DNA from: a bacterium
Lineage (GTDB): Bacteria > Zixibacteria > MSB-5A5 > CAIYYT01
Assembly (NCBI GenBank): GCA_016708315.1
Contig: JADJGC010000023.1
Location: 811,182 to 875,181, forward strand
Direction of reading: 5' to 3'
Length of the DNA: 64,000 bases
Shown: one piece after another, positions 1-8,999 of the stretch
Position numbering within the stretch: position 1 is the stretch's first letter
How the letters are laid out: every line of letters begins with the position of its first letter
The notes under the pieces: model-generated
Database searches by the model: none
What the model was told of the DNA's origin: nothing
Seen by the model: the letters and a program-made list of their open reading frames with translations, nothing else
Program-made: the position numbers and the translations under genes

Positions 1-165
1 AGCACCGGAACCCGCACAAATCGGCCCGACTGTGAGAACAACACAACCTGGCTGCGACCTGCAAGAACATCAGATCAATTCGGTTTCGACAACTATGGAA
101 TCGGGATTGACGCAGACTCTGGCCAGGTCAGTGATCTGTTGCGATTTCGCCCAGCCTTAAAGTAG
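1..165 (+). CDS. C-terminal fragment of an unidentified protein
   Basis: An open frame enters from the left edge and ends at TAG (163-165), giving about 54 residues rich in Asn, Thr, Gly and Asp, ending in RFRPALK. No family is recognised. It could be the tail of a secreted protein on the plus strand, converging on the thioredoxin-like gene. The hairpin that follows has its T-run on the opposite strand, so it does not clearly support this frame. It may be a chance open frame; confidence is low because the start lies outside the window. Confidence 0.3.
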   Translation, partial: STGTRTNRPDCENNTTWLRPARTSDQFGFDNYGIGIDADSGQVSDLLRFRPALK

Positions 166-175
166 TAAAATCAAA

Positions 176-199
176 AAGGGCAGTCTCTCGACTGCCCTT
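176..199 (-). terminator. Rho-independent terminator of the thioredoxin-like lipoprotein gene
   Basis: A 9-bp perfect stem (AAGGGCAGT / ACTGCCCTT) with a 6-nt loop is followed on the minus strand by a T-rich run. It lies 25 bases past the stop of the gene ending at 224. Confidence 0.85.
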
Positions 200-223
200 A
201 GAAATTACGAACTCGTTTCTACT

Positions 224-1759
224 TTAGGTCGTCGATTGGGCGTTCTTCTTGGCCAACTCTTCAGCCTGCCAGAGCAATACCTGGTCTGCGCTCGGATCAT
301 AACCGACATGGCGATAGCGAATCACGCCGTCCTTATCAATGATGACCAACGTCGGAATACCAGTGACCTCATACTGCGATGCGACGTCGGCATTGCCGAA
401 GAGCACATTGAAAGTATAACCATAGTCGGCGAGATACGGACGAACCTTGGTGGTGTCGTCTTCCCAAACGTCCATGGAAATGAATTCTACGCCTTCCGGC
501 TTGCGTTCGACGAACTCCTGTAACAACGGCATCGTCATTCTGCATGGACCGCACCAGGTCGCCCAGAAATCAATAACGACAACCTTGCCGCGCAAACTTT
601 CCAGCGAGACAGTCTGGCCTTCAAGATTGACAAAAGCAAATGCAGGAGCCGGTGTACTGAGAACCTCTGACACTGCCTTCATGCGATTACCTTCAGCATC
701 CGCCATTATCGGCGCAAGACGCTTCTCGCGCTGAGCCTGCGAAGCAACCTTGAGTCGGTTGATCAGATCGTCAAAACCTCCCAAGGAACGAACAGCCGCT
801 AGAGTCTCGTTGCGCATCAGGCGGCGATAGTCGCCATACCCTTGGTCAGCAGCCAGATTGAGATAAGTGAGAGCGGAATCCGGCTGATTCGCCATCGCGT
901 ATATCTTACCAAGCTCAACCAATGCGTCTCCAGGCTTAGTCGATGAAGCCACAATAGCGTGTTGATTGGTAATTGCTTCTGGGAAGCGATTCTGCTTCTT
1001 GTAGAGTTCGACCAAGTCTTTCCGAACCTGTCCGTTTTCCGGATATGCCTGGGCAAACTTCACGAGCACTTCTTCCGACCCCTTCTTATCTCCCATGGAG
1101 TTCAGAATATCAGACTGCATTGCGACAGGCCGATACTGATCAGGCGAGGTCACTGCATAGAGCTTTGCGTATTTCAGTGCCTCGGGATAGTTCTTTTGCG
1201 CCATGTAGATTCCGGCGATCTGCGGATAGGTTGTCGGATATGACGGGTTCAAAGCCATCGCTTTGAGATAATACTCGATCGATTTGGCAGTATCGGGAGG
1301 ATTTGCAGACACAAGGGCCGCGCCCATACCAAAGTTGCCCCAGAAATAGTCAGGATCCAGTTCGGTAGCTTTTTTGAAGTATTCGATCGATTCCATGCCA
1401 CCCAGGCAACGACCGTAGAGATAGGTCGCCATCGCGGACTTCGGATCGGCGTCATACAAAGCTTTGTAATAGGCATTTCTCTCTTCTGTGCGCTGGAAAC
1501 CGTTGAACAACGCCTGGAACTCCCGGTGCAGATCGGTTGAATTGGGATTCAAGGCAATGAAGTGTTCATATACTGGTTTGTAGTCTTCAAACTTCGCCTG
1601 ATCGGCGAGCGCCGCAGCAAGAGCCTCGGCGGAATCATTTGCAGCCAGAACTTCCGCGGGCTCGACATAGACCTGTGCCGTCGGTTCTTTCTGCATTTGA
1701 CTGCAGGCGGCGACAAAGCAAACAGCAGCGCCAGCCGCAATGTAACGGACAAATTTCAT
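224..1759 (-). CDS. TPR-repeat lipoprotein with C-terminal TlpA/ResA-type thioredoxin domain
   Basis: Probably a periplasmic membrane-anchored thiol-disulfide protein. The N-terminus is a lipoprotein signal with a lipobox (FVAACS). The middle, roughly residues 60-330, has helical tetratricopeptide-like repeats (for example YYLKAMALNPSYPTTY). The last 140 residues form an AhpC/TSA-TlpA domain with the redox motif WCGPC near residue 403 and the cis-proline motif GIPT. The start is the second of two adjacent ATGs, because GGAGG lies 4 bases upstream of it and only 1 base before the first. Family members reduce cytochrome c maturation or other exported proteins, but the partner cannot be read here. 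It has its own terminator and is separated from the upstream PorV-like gene by another terminator, so it is probably its own unit. Confidence 0.85.
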   Translation of the reverse strand: MKFVRYIAAGAAVCFVAACSQMQKEPTAQVYVEPAEVLAANDSAEALAAALADQAKFEDYKPVYEHFIALNPNSTDLHREFQALFNGFQRTEERNAYYKALYDADPKSAMATYLYGRCLGGMESIEYFKKATELDPDYFWGNFGMGAALVSANPPDTAKSIEYYLKAMALNPSYPTTYPQIAGIYMAQKNYPEALKYAKLYAVTSPDQYRPVAMQSDILNSMGDKKGSEEVLVKFAQAYPENGQVRKDLVELYKKQNRFPEAITNQHAIVASSTKPGDALVELGKIYAMANQPDSALTYLNLAADQGYGDYRRLMRNETLAAVRSLGGFDDLINRLKVASQAQREKRLAPIMADAEGNRMKAVSEVLSTPAPAFAFVNLEGQTVSLESLRGKVVVIDFWATWCGPCRMTMPLLQEFVERKPEGVEFISMDVWEDDTTKVRPYLADYGYTFNVLFGNADVASQYEVTGIPTLVIIDKDGVIRYRHVGYDPSADQVLLWQAEELAKKNAQSTT

Positions 1760-1943
1760 CATTCCTCCAATGGATTGCATATTAAAGATACCTTCATTTC
1801 GATGATGTTCTTAATACAACGCTGGCAAATCAGGAAAGTTTCCTGCGCGGTATTCGGTAATAGATAATATCGAATCTTGTGACTTTGTAGCAAAGACATT
1901 TCTGGGAGTTGTGGGGACAGCAATTCGCTATAAAACAACGAAA

Positions 1944-1969
1944 AATGGGCAACCTATCGGTCGCCCATT
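1944..1969 (-). terminator. Terminator after the PorV-like gene
   Basis: An 11-bp stem (AATGGGCGACC with one G-U pair) and a 4-nt loop GATA, then TTTTCG on the minus strand. It ends the TonB/exported protein/PorV transcription unit. Confidence 0.8.
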
Positions 1970-1997
1970 CTTCCATTCTGTTGGCTTGATGCTGTGT

Positions 1998-3005
1998 TTA
2001 GAATCTGAGTCCAAATGAGAAGCGATGAACTGAATTTAATCTTCCGAAATCCGCAAAGGCATAGTTTAGACTTAAGTCGGTCGAATTCCACACCTTAAGT
2101 GCGAGACCGGCGCCCACCGTGGCCGATTGCTCCTCTTGATTGAGCTGCCATCCTCCGCGCACAAAGAATGTCTCCTGAAATGCGGCTTCCGCTCCGAACG
2201 ATCCTTGCTGTTCATTGTCCGATGGGTCGCGTGCTTCGACGCTGAATGTCAATCGAGTGCTCGGTGAGTATTGGATGTCGTAAGCTGCGCCGATGCGAAA
2301 CACCAACGGCAAGTCATAGGAATCAACATCCAGAACACCCTTTGCATTGTCGACGCTTTCATTGTCGCCGGAAGGGTTGTAGTTGAAGTTCAATTCAGGA
2401 CCGCTGAATTTCATTTCCTGGCCAAGGTTGGAGATGTTCATGCCGATTCGCAGATTGCGATATCCCGGCCGGAGCAACGTTCCGAAATCGAAAGCGATTC
2501 CGCTGGCGCGTACTTCGGATATTCTCTCAGTGATATATTTTGCGCTCATACCAAACGAGAAGAACTCTGTCCATTGGCGCGCGTATCCAAGCGTAATTGC
2601 ATAGCTGGAGGTTGAGAACATTTTGCCGGTTCCGTTCGGCTCTTCGATAGTCGTGATCTCCATGTCACCGGAGGTCAACGCTGTCACTGCCGCACCGATG
2701 GTGCCGAAGCTGAGAGGTTTGGCAAATGCCACGTAGTTCAGGTTCACATTGGAGACATAGGAGATTGTTGTGAACTCCAGATGCGATTGAGTCATTCCGC
2801 CAAGCGCAGCCGGGTTCCAGTAGAGAGCATAGGCATCGCTGACATTGGCGACTGAAGCTTCTCCCATCGCGGTATAACGGGCGCCAACTCCAATTTTCAG
2901 GAACTGCGCTCCCGACGTTCCCACTTTGGAGAACTCGTCCGCATGCAGTGATGAAGCCGCGAACAATGCGACTGCGACACCGATTATGATACTGAATTTG
3001 CGCAT
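1998..3005 (-). CDS. PorV/PorQ family outer-membrane beta-barrel protein
   Basis: The mature N-terminus has the family signature AQFLKIGVGARYTAMGEA followed by SDAYALYWNPAAL. A cleavable signal peptide precedes it (MRKFSIIIGVAVALFAASSLHA). The C-terminus ends in alternating strands and a final Phe (RFSFGLRF), as in outer-membrane barrels. The start at 3005 is chosen over an upstream in-frame ATG because AAGGAG lies 7 bases before it and the signal peptide begins there. PorV proteins shuttle cargo of the type IX secretion system in Bacteroidota; in other FCB lineages the role is less certain. The gene follows, by 20 bases, a protein with a T9SS-like C-terminal domain, which fits a cargo/shuttle pairing (inference). 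Confidence 0.85.
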   Translation of the reverse strand: MRKFSIIIGVAVALFAASSLHADEFSKVGTSGAQFLKIGVGARYTAMGEASVANVSDAYALYWNPAALGGMTQSHLEFTTISYVSNVNLNYVAFAKPLSFGTIGAAVTALTSGDMEITTIEEPNGTGKMFSTSSYAITLGYARQWTEFFSFGMSAKYITERISEVRASGIAFDFGTLLRPGYRNLRIGMNISNLGQEMKFSGPELNFNYNPSGDNESVDNAKGVLDVDSYDLPLVFRIGAAYDIQYSPSTRLTFSVEARDPSDNEQQGSFGAEAAFQETFFVRGGWQLNQEEQSATVGAGLALKVWNSTDLSLNYAFADFGRLNSVHRFSFGLRF

Positions 3006-3025
3006 ATTCGATTTCTCCTTGGCTC

Positions 3026-5683
3026 TCACTTGATCACCGCAAACTTGCCGACGCGTTCGCCCACTTGTGATTCAACATGATAGAAGTACAGACCCGGCGC
3101 TATACCTTGCCCGTTACTCGTCAACATGTTCCAAACAAAGGTGCCGGAGCCGTCATGTTCGAGAGTCTGCACAAGATCACCTGCGAGCGTGTAGACCCTG
3201 ATCGTCGCGGTAGCCGGTAGATTGACGAACTCCAACCGGCGTTCACCTTCCACGGTTTCCCAGGCTGCGCGCGCAACGTAAGGATTGGGAACAACGCGAA
3301 CCTGATCGAGAGCAGCCGAGGCCGCTTCCTTATTCACGGAAGGAATGTTGAATACAAATTTGTCGTCTGCCCCGTTTACTGGAGCGCCGCCAACTTCAAA
3401 AACATCGCCAACTCGGTAGTTGTAGCTGGCTGTGTCCAATCGGAAGAACCACGAGTGTCCATAAGGAAACGCCTCGGGGTGCGATTGGTTGTCGTATGGC
3501 ACATTGACGATCGAGATGTAATCGCGATTTCGCGGATCCCAGCCCGGTTCGTCGGCATCAAGGTGATATATCTCGGCGAGCACTTGCTGATTCGTGGTCG
3601 TATTCCAGACTTCAAACGGCAAGTTGATTGGTGTTACATCGTCATAGAACGAATATCCGAGTGATCCTGTCGCCGTAAAGCGCAACTGATATGTCGAACG
3701 GAAGTGGACATCGCCGCCGATCGGGAAGCCAAATGCGCTGCCCATCGGACCGTAGGAATATCCGAGTTCCAGCGTCGTGTCGGCGCCTGCGGAGAAACTC
3801 ACCTGCTTGAAGTGACGCGGTTCTCTTTCGCCATTGAATACGAATACTTGCACACCATCGACGACAGGGGCTTGTGCCAAGTCGCCGCTCTGGTCGGTCA
3901 TGTCAACTGCCAGAGTATCTCCAGTCGTACGATTCACGACATACCACGATGTCGTGTACATGTCTTCCTTGAATCCAACTTCATATTCCTCGCCGCTGAA
4001 TTGCGAGTCGTCAAATAGTACTGGAACAACGTTTCCATCGGATGCGGTTGCGCCGCCTTCGACCTCATGCCTCAATGTACTCTCGACGGGAACATAGCCC
4101 GCCGGATTAGATCTCGGCACTGCCGCTCCGGCGTTGTCATCGGAACCGGGTCGGCCATACGCGGTTTGAAGCGGTCCCACGCCGGCGCTGGAATCGCCTT
4201 TGTCGAATGCGACTACGGAATACCAGTATTCGAATCCGTTGACGAGCGCAGTATCAACATAGGTGTGAGGAATCGGCTCTGAAGCGTCTTCAACACGCCA
4301 GATAGCCAACGGAACATAATCGGGTCCGAGGCTGCCGTCATTGTTGCGGACCAAACGGCCCCAACTGGCGCCTTGATCCGTGGAGCGGTATAGCTTGTAG
4401 CCGGCAAAGTCAGCGACTCCCAGAAGCGGGTCAACACTTTCTGGCGCGGTATTGTCCCATGACAAACGCGCTTCGTTATTGCCAGAAAGCACCGTCAGCT
4501 TTGATGGCTTCGGCGGCGTCGGACCGACAAAGTGATTGGAGTATACAGTCTGTGCTATCTTGGACTTGTTGCGAAAATCTTCTTCATCATATCCTGCGAT
4601 AATGGCAAATCCGATTCTGATGGTTTTGCCTTTTTCGAGATTGATTCCCGAAGTTGCCTGGACATAGTATTGATCTGTCGGCGGCAGCGATTCTTCATAG
4701 ATGTGATCGGTGATGTAGGCATACTTCTCGCGATCATTTGTATTCTCGATTCGCTCCCACTCGCCGGTACGAAATGCTGTCATACCGATGTTGTCGGGAG
4801 TTTCGATGTAGCGTGTACCCATCACACCGGTAACAACACTCGGACCCCAGCCCGGATCATATCCGTCGGCATCGTAAGTCCAAGCCAAATTCTGAGAAGT
4901 GTCAGAAGCGACCAAGTCGCCGAGACGGCCATTCTCTCCCGAACCATCCGGCCCACCGATGTCGAAATCGCAGTAGAGACCAAAAGCGAAGTTTTCGTAA
5001 TCGTTATCGCTCTTGTTCGTGATATCGAGAACAACGAACATAACATCTTCGTTGTAGCTGTAATTCCACTGATAGATTGTCTGGACCATTTCCAGACCCA
5101 TCAAAGACGAACCGAGACCGGCATCATTGAAACGATAGATGCTTTCTTGCAATGATGATGGTCCGCCGGAATAGAAGCTCTCCGTCTGCGGATCCCAGAC
5201 TTCATTGTATACCCATTCACCGGTCTGCGGATCATAGTGACGCCAGCCGTATGCAGGATTGTCGCGCCCGGCACCGGTAGTGTCGTCGCGGTCGAATTCG
5301 TAGCGAGTCGAATCGGTCGAAAGCCGGATACGATAATCAGTCGCGGTCGCATACGATGTGAGCGGAGCGTAGTCATCGTCTGAGTCAGCCAGAAGCGTAT
5401 CGCCCGACACGACACTTGCACCCATCCAGTATTTCAGTTCTGCAAGGTAGTCATGTCCTGAGCCCTTCGGCCATTCACCTGAAGGAAATCCGAGATGGCT
5501 TAACCCGCCGATTGTGCCCCAGTTGGAAACTGTCGTTCTGATATTGCCCTTGTCATGCGTGATTAGATCCTGCAATTCCGGAGCAGGAACTTGCGAACCC
5601 GCCGAGGCGGCAAACAACCCGCCGCCCGAAATCGCGAGTAGAGCGGCAACGCAAACGGCGACTATCGATAATCCACTATGCAT
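3026..5683 (-). CDS. Large exported protein with fibronectin-III-like and FlgD/T9SS-like C-terminal domain
   Basis: About 885 residues. A signal peptide (MHSGLSIVAVCVAALLAISG) is followed by a long region without a recognised catalytic motif. A fibronectin-III-like segment occurs mid-protein (PPKPSKLTVLSGNNEARLSW, then FAGYKLYRSTD). The C-terminal 90 residues match FlgD-Ig/T9SS type A sorting domains: VVPNPYVA, then IRVYTLAGDLVQTL, then GLYFYHVES and a final KFAVIK. The ATG at 5683 is preferred over upstream ATGs because GAGG sits about 8 bases before it and the hydrophobic signal follows. It lies 29 bases after the TonB receptor and 20 bases before the PorV-like gene, so the three are probably co-transcribed. 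The likely location is the cell surface or medium. Confidence 0.8.
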   Translation of the reverse strand: MHSGLSIVAVCVAALLAISGGGLFAASAGSQVPAPELQDLITHDKGNIRTTVSNWGTIGGLSHLGFPSGEWPKGSGHDYLAELKYWMGASVVSGDTLLADSDDDYAPLTSYATATDYRIRLSTDSTRYEFDRDDTTGAGRDNPAYGWRHYDPQTGEWVYNEVWDPQTESFYSGGPSSLQESIYRFNDAGLGSSLMGLEMVQTIYQWNYSYNEDVMFVVLDITNKSDNDYENFAFGLYCDFDIGGPDGSGENGRLGDLVASDTSQNLAWTYDADGYDPGWGPSVVTGVMGTRYIETPDNIGMTAFRTGEWERIENTNDREKYAYITDHIYEESLPPTDQYYVQATSGINLEKGKTIRIGFAIIAGYDEEDFRNKSKIAQTVYSNHFVGPTPPKPSKLTVLSGNNEARLSWDNTAPESVDPLLGVADFAGYKLYRSTDQGASWGRLVRNNDGSLGPDYVPLAIWRVEDASEPIPHTYVDTALVNGFEYWYSVVAFDKGDSSAGVGPLQTAYGRPGSDDNAGAAVPRSNPAGYVPVESTLRHEVEGGATASDGNVVPVLFDDSQFSGEEYEVGFKEDMYTTSWYVVNRTTGDTLAVDMTDQSGDLAQAPVVDGVQVFVFNGEREPRHFKQVSFSAGADTTLELGYSYGPMGSAFGFPIGGDVHFRSTYQLRFTATGSLGYSFYDDVTPINLPFEVWNTTTNQQVLAEIYHLDADEPGWDPRNRDYISIVNVPYDNQSHPEAFPYGHSWFFRLDTASYNYRVGDVFEVGGAPVNGADDKFVFNIPSVNKEAASAALDQVRVVPNPYVARAAWETVEGERRLEFVNLPATATIRVYTLAGDLVQTLEHDGSGTFVWNMLTSNGQGIAPGLYFYHVESQVGERVGKFAVIK

Positions 5684-5712
5684 GGGTTTCATCCTCTGCA
5701 CTTTCGCACGGT

Positions 5713-8406
5713 TTAGAATATCCATTCCAACCCCCACTGAATGCTTCTTGGCGTATCAAAATTCTGCGGATCTTTTGCCAAGAGGCGTCGAATATCATTG
5801 ACGTCTTCGGGAGTTGCATCTCCGGGCGGGTCGTAGCTTAAGCCGAAGTTGTAGCCATCGATGTCAGCAAGTCCGGTGCGCGAATAGACGTTCACGACAT
5901 TACGCCGGTCGAGAAGATTGTTGACTTCGACGAAAAACCGCAGCTTGCTCGTCTTTCCACTGAACGGGTAGAAGTCCTTGTCGAAGCGCATATCGACCCG
6001 ATAGGTAGCGGGCATCCTGCCTTCGTTTAAGCCGCCAAGACGCATGCCTTGTTCGTCGGTGCGAGTGTACGGCATTCCCGATCCATAGGTGAAGAATGTG
6101 TTGAGTCCCCACGCGGTCGGCATGTTGACGCCGAACAGTGTGATCTTCTGGTTTCGCGGCACCCGGAAATCCAAGTTGATGTTTAGCGTATGGCGCTGAT
6201 CAAACGAGAGCGGGAATTCCTGAACAGGAATCACCGGCGCATCGTCGCCTTGCGTGAAGTAGTTGTAATAGAATTCGTTTGCGTCGGATGAGTTGCCTTC
6301 AGCAACCATATAGGAGTAGTTGATTGATCCGTTGAGATTCTGGTTGCCGGTCTTCGTTACAGCAAAATCCAGACCTTTGACCGAACCATAATCGCCGTTG
6401 TAATACTGCGTGTAGGTTCCTGAAGGCGCTACGATTGAACGGCTCGAAACGAGATTGGAGACGTCCTTGTAATAAGTGGTAGCGTTGAGACGAATGTCGT
6501 CAGCCAATCTCTGTGTAATACCCAACTCGTAAGAAACCGTCTTCTCCGGTTCCATATCCGGATTACCAACAATCGGATAACCGGTTGTCAAGTCAGCCTG
6601 AAGGTTGGTGAACATGAACGGGTACTGCGGCACCTGGTAATAGTAACCGTAGTTGGCGTGGAACAGCGTGTTCTCGGAAACTGGATGTGAGAAACCAACT
6701 CGCGGCGAAATGTGAGTCTTGCTCTTGGAGCGAAGGCGCTTCTCCTTGGTGCCTGGATCTTCCCAATAGTCGATTTCTGCATTGAGATAATCGAGCCGCA
6801 ATCCGGCATTTATGATCATGTAGCCAAGTTCGATCTTGTCTTGCAGGTACGCCGCTGCATAGCTCGGCCCAACATCGTACTTTTCTCCGTAAGGCCGGAC
6901 ATTGAAGAACTGCTTGTTGTCCCAAATGAGGCGGTTCTGGCGGAACTCGCCGCCGACGCTCAACTGATGGTACTTATCAACCTGCGACAATACATCGAAT
7001 CCAGCCGACTTGTACGATGACTTACGATAGAGGTAGTACGGATAGAACAAGGTATCGTTAACGTAACCGCTATAGTAGTAAGTCGAGTCGACTGCATAGT
7101 TGTCCTGAATTGTGCCATTGTAATTTCCATTTTCATCTACCGAGTACCCGGGCCACTTGTCCCAATAGACATCGAACAGATGATCTGGCGCCAACTTCGT
7201 CGAGGTCTCGAAGTAACCTGCCCTGAACGACACAACTGTGTTGGTGGACAGTTGAAGCGTGGCGCTGCCGCCAAAACGTGCGGCGTCGTTCTTGATTAGT
7301 CCGGAGTTTTGAAGTGCAAAGTCGTATGAATAGCCGTTTACGTCGCGATGTTCATAACGCTCTTGCTCGCGCTCGTAGATGTTGGAATACACTGTGACTT
7401 TGAGATTCTGCAGAGGGCGAAGCGTTACCTTTGTGGTAAGAGTCCAGCTCTCGGCCTGGTTATGCGGAAGGTATCCGCCGTTGTTCCAGTACTCAATTGA
7501 ATTGAAGAAATTCGCCCGATCATTTTGCAATAATGGAATCGGACCGGACAGATTGAACACGCCGTAATAATTGTCAGTGCGTCTGGTCTTGTCGAATTCG
7601 CCGGTTCTGACATTGTATGGTTTGCTGAGTCCGTCGGCCAGCTTCAGCTTACCTGCATAGGTGCTTGAACCTTCTTGAGTAAGAGCATTCACAACACCTG
7701 ATAGTGCTTCACCGTACTCCGATGAATAACCGCCGCTCGTCAAGCTGACAGTTTCCAAAGCATCCGGATTGATTCGTGTACCGAGCCCGCCGGAGAATTG
7801 ATCCTGTACCGGCATACCGTCAAAGTAGTAGGTAACTTCACCGAATCGACCGCCGCGAACGTGCAGTCCGCCATCGCGGTCGGCAACGGTGCCGTTCATT
7901 CTTAGAATAACTTGCCCGATGTTCCGCGAGTTCGGCTGAAGCTCGAGCTCTTCTCTGCTGATAGAGCGAACTGAAGCAGTCATGTCCTTCTGTATTAGCG
8001 GTCGCTCGGCATATACCGTCACAACGCTATCAAGTTTTACGGTTTCCGGTTGTAGCACGATTTCGACTGGAGTGGTAAGATCAAGAAGTACCTTGAGTCC
8101 GCTGCGAATCTCGGTCTTGTGCCCGATCAATTCGACGGCCAGATCATAGGTAGCAACCGGAAGATTTAGGAGATAGAATTCGCCGTCAAGGTCAGTTACC
8201 GTTACTATAGGCTGCCCAACGATGGACACCGTCGCACCCGGAAGCGGTTCGCCGCTTTCTGCCGAGGTTACGGTTCCCGAGATTTTTCCCGTCGTCTTGG
8301 CCTCGAGACTTGCAGCCCCATTCGCTAATAGAATGACTCCGAGCGAACATATGAGTCTGAGAATCTTACTCAAGCTACCTCCGGCTGTTGCTTTCGTTAA
8401 CGACAT
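5713..8406 (-). CDS. TonB-dependent outer-membrane receptor with carboxypeptidase-regulatory-like N-terminal domain
   Basis: About 897 residues. After a signal peptide, residues 40-120 form a CarboxypepD_reg-like beta-sandwich (GKISGTVTSAESGEPLPGAT, LDGEFYLLNLP). The plug domain follows (HVRGGRFGEVTYYFDGMPV, then GEALSGVVNA), and the rest is a long beta-barrel rich in aromatic strand ends, closing with WGLEWIF. Such receptors import large ligands or serve as surface complexes energised by TonB/ExbBD, which are not in this window. The substrate cannot be told. It is first in the operon with the exported protein and PorV-like barrel. The start has only a weak ribosome site (AAGAGA). Confidence 0.9.
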   Translation of the reverse strand: MSLTKATAGGSLSKILRLICSLGVILLANGAASLEAKTTGKISGTVTSAESGEPLPGATVSIVGQPIVTVTDLDGEFYLLNLPVATYDLAVELIGHKTEIRSGLKVLLDLTTPVEIVLQPETVKLDSVVTVYAERPLIQKDMTASVRSISREELELQPNSRNIGQVILRMNGTVADRDGGLHVRGGRFGEVTYYFDGMPVQDQFSGGLGTRINPDALETVSLTSGGYSSEYGEALSGVVNALTQEGSSTYAGKLKLADGLSKPYNVRTGEFDKTRRTDNYYGVFNLSGPIPLLQNDRANFFNSIEYWNNGGYLPHNQAESWTLTTKVTLRPLQNLKVTVYSNIYEREQERYEHRDVNGYSYDFALQNSGLIKNDAARFGGSATLQLSTNTVVSFRAGYFETSTKLAPDHLFDVYWDKWPGYSVDENGNYNGTIQDNYAVDSTYYYSGYVNDTLFYPYYLYRKSSYKSAGFDVLSQVDKYHQLSVGGEFRQNRLIWDNKQFFNVRPYGEKYDVGPSYAAAYLQDKIELGYMIINAGLRLDYLNAEIDYWEDPGTKEKRLRSKSKTHISPRVGFSHPVSENTLFHANYGYYYQVPQYPFMFTNLQADLTTGYPIVGNPDMEPEKTVSYELGITQRLADDIRLNATTYYKDVSNLVSSRSIVAPSGTYTQYYNGDYGSVKGLDFAVTKTGNQNLNGSINYSYMVAEGNSSDANEFYYNYFTQGDDAPVIPVQEFPLSFDQRHTLNINLDFRVPRNQKITLFGVNMPTAWGLNTFFTYGSGMPYTRTDEQGMRLGGLNEGRMPATYRVDMRFDKDFYPFSGKTSKLRFFVEVNNLLDRRNVVNVYSRTGLADIDGYNFGLSYDPPGDATPEDVNDIRRLLAKDPQNFDTPRSIQWGLEWIF

Positions 8407-8843
8407 CAGCTATTTCTCTTGCGCTGGTTTGCGGTTAGTCTCCCGCAGAAGGCGTCGGGTCATCGGATACTTTATCAAAGATGTGAGTCGTCGCAGGAAT
8501 TACATTCACCGATGACTTCGGCTGATTGCTGATCTCACAGAATGTATCGGTACCTCGTAACCTTTTTTAACGATTGGAGGGACAAAATTCGAGTTTTTTG
8601 CAATACGAATGAAACATCGATGAAGCGACAAACTATGACTGGTCTGCATCTTGGCAGACAGCCGGCTGCTTTGCGTTTCAAGTTGAATGCAGATTAGGGG
8701 CCAAGCGGTCTGAACCAAGTTTTTTTCTGATTATTCGTTTCAGAGCGGTGCAAACTTCTCTGATAAAGGTTAAGGGGAATCTTTGCTTACCGATAAATTC
8801 TTAGAGCAGAAGCCACTACGATGGATCGCCAGTGCGAATGAGT

Positions 8844-8936
8844 TAACCTTGCACCGGTAAGGTTATGCATTCATTTATCTTCTGTGACTAACAAGTGACC
8901 TTCACCAGGAGGGTGCCGGATGGCGCACAAAGCGCC
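8844..8936 (+). promoter_or_regulatory. Possible structured 5' leader before the ABC_sub_bind gene
   Basis: The 593 bases between the divergent genes at 8406 and 9000 hold no convincing coding frame. The part nearest the plus-strand gene can form three successive hairpins: TAACCTT/AAGGTTA (8844-8865), CACC/GGTG (8903-8915) and GGCGC-ACAAA-GCGCC (8922-8936). The layout suggests a folded leader RNA, but it matches no riboswitch class I can name. The rest of the gap (8407-8843) is AT-richer and presumably carries the two divergent promoters; I see no other structure there. Confidence 0.3.
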
Positions 8937-8999
8937 GGGTGAGCATAATCCGAACCTGACAATCTTCTCGAAGTTTGTTCTCCGAGTGAGAGTAAACTC

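Noticed and set aside
8900..8985. A known riboswitch (c-di-GMP, cobalamin, guanidine) in the leader
   Set aside because: The short runs that look similar do not keep the class-specific conserved bases; I only call it a structured leader.
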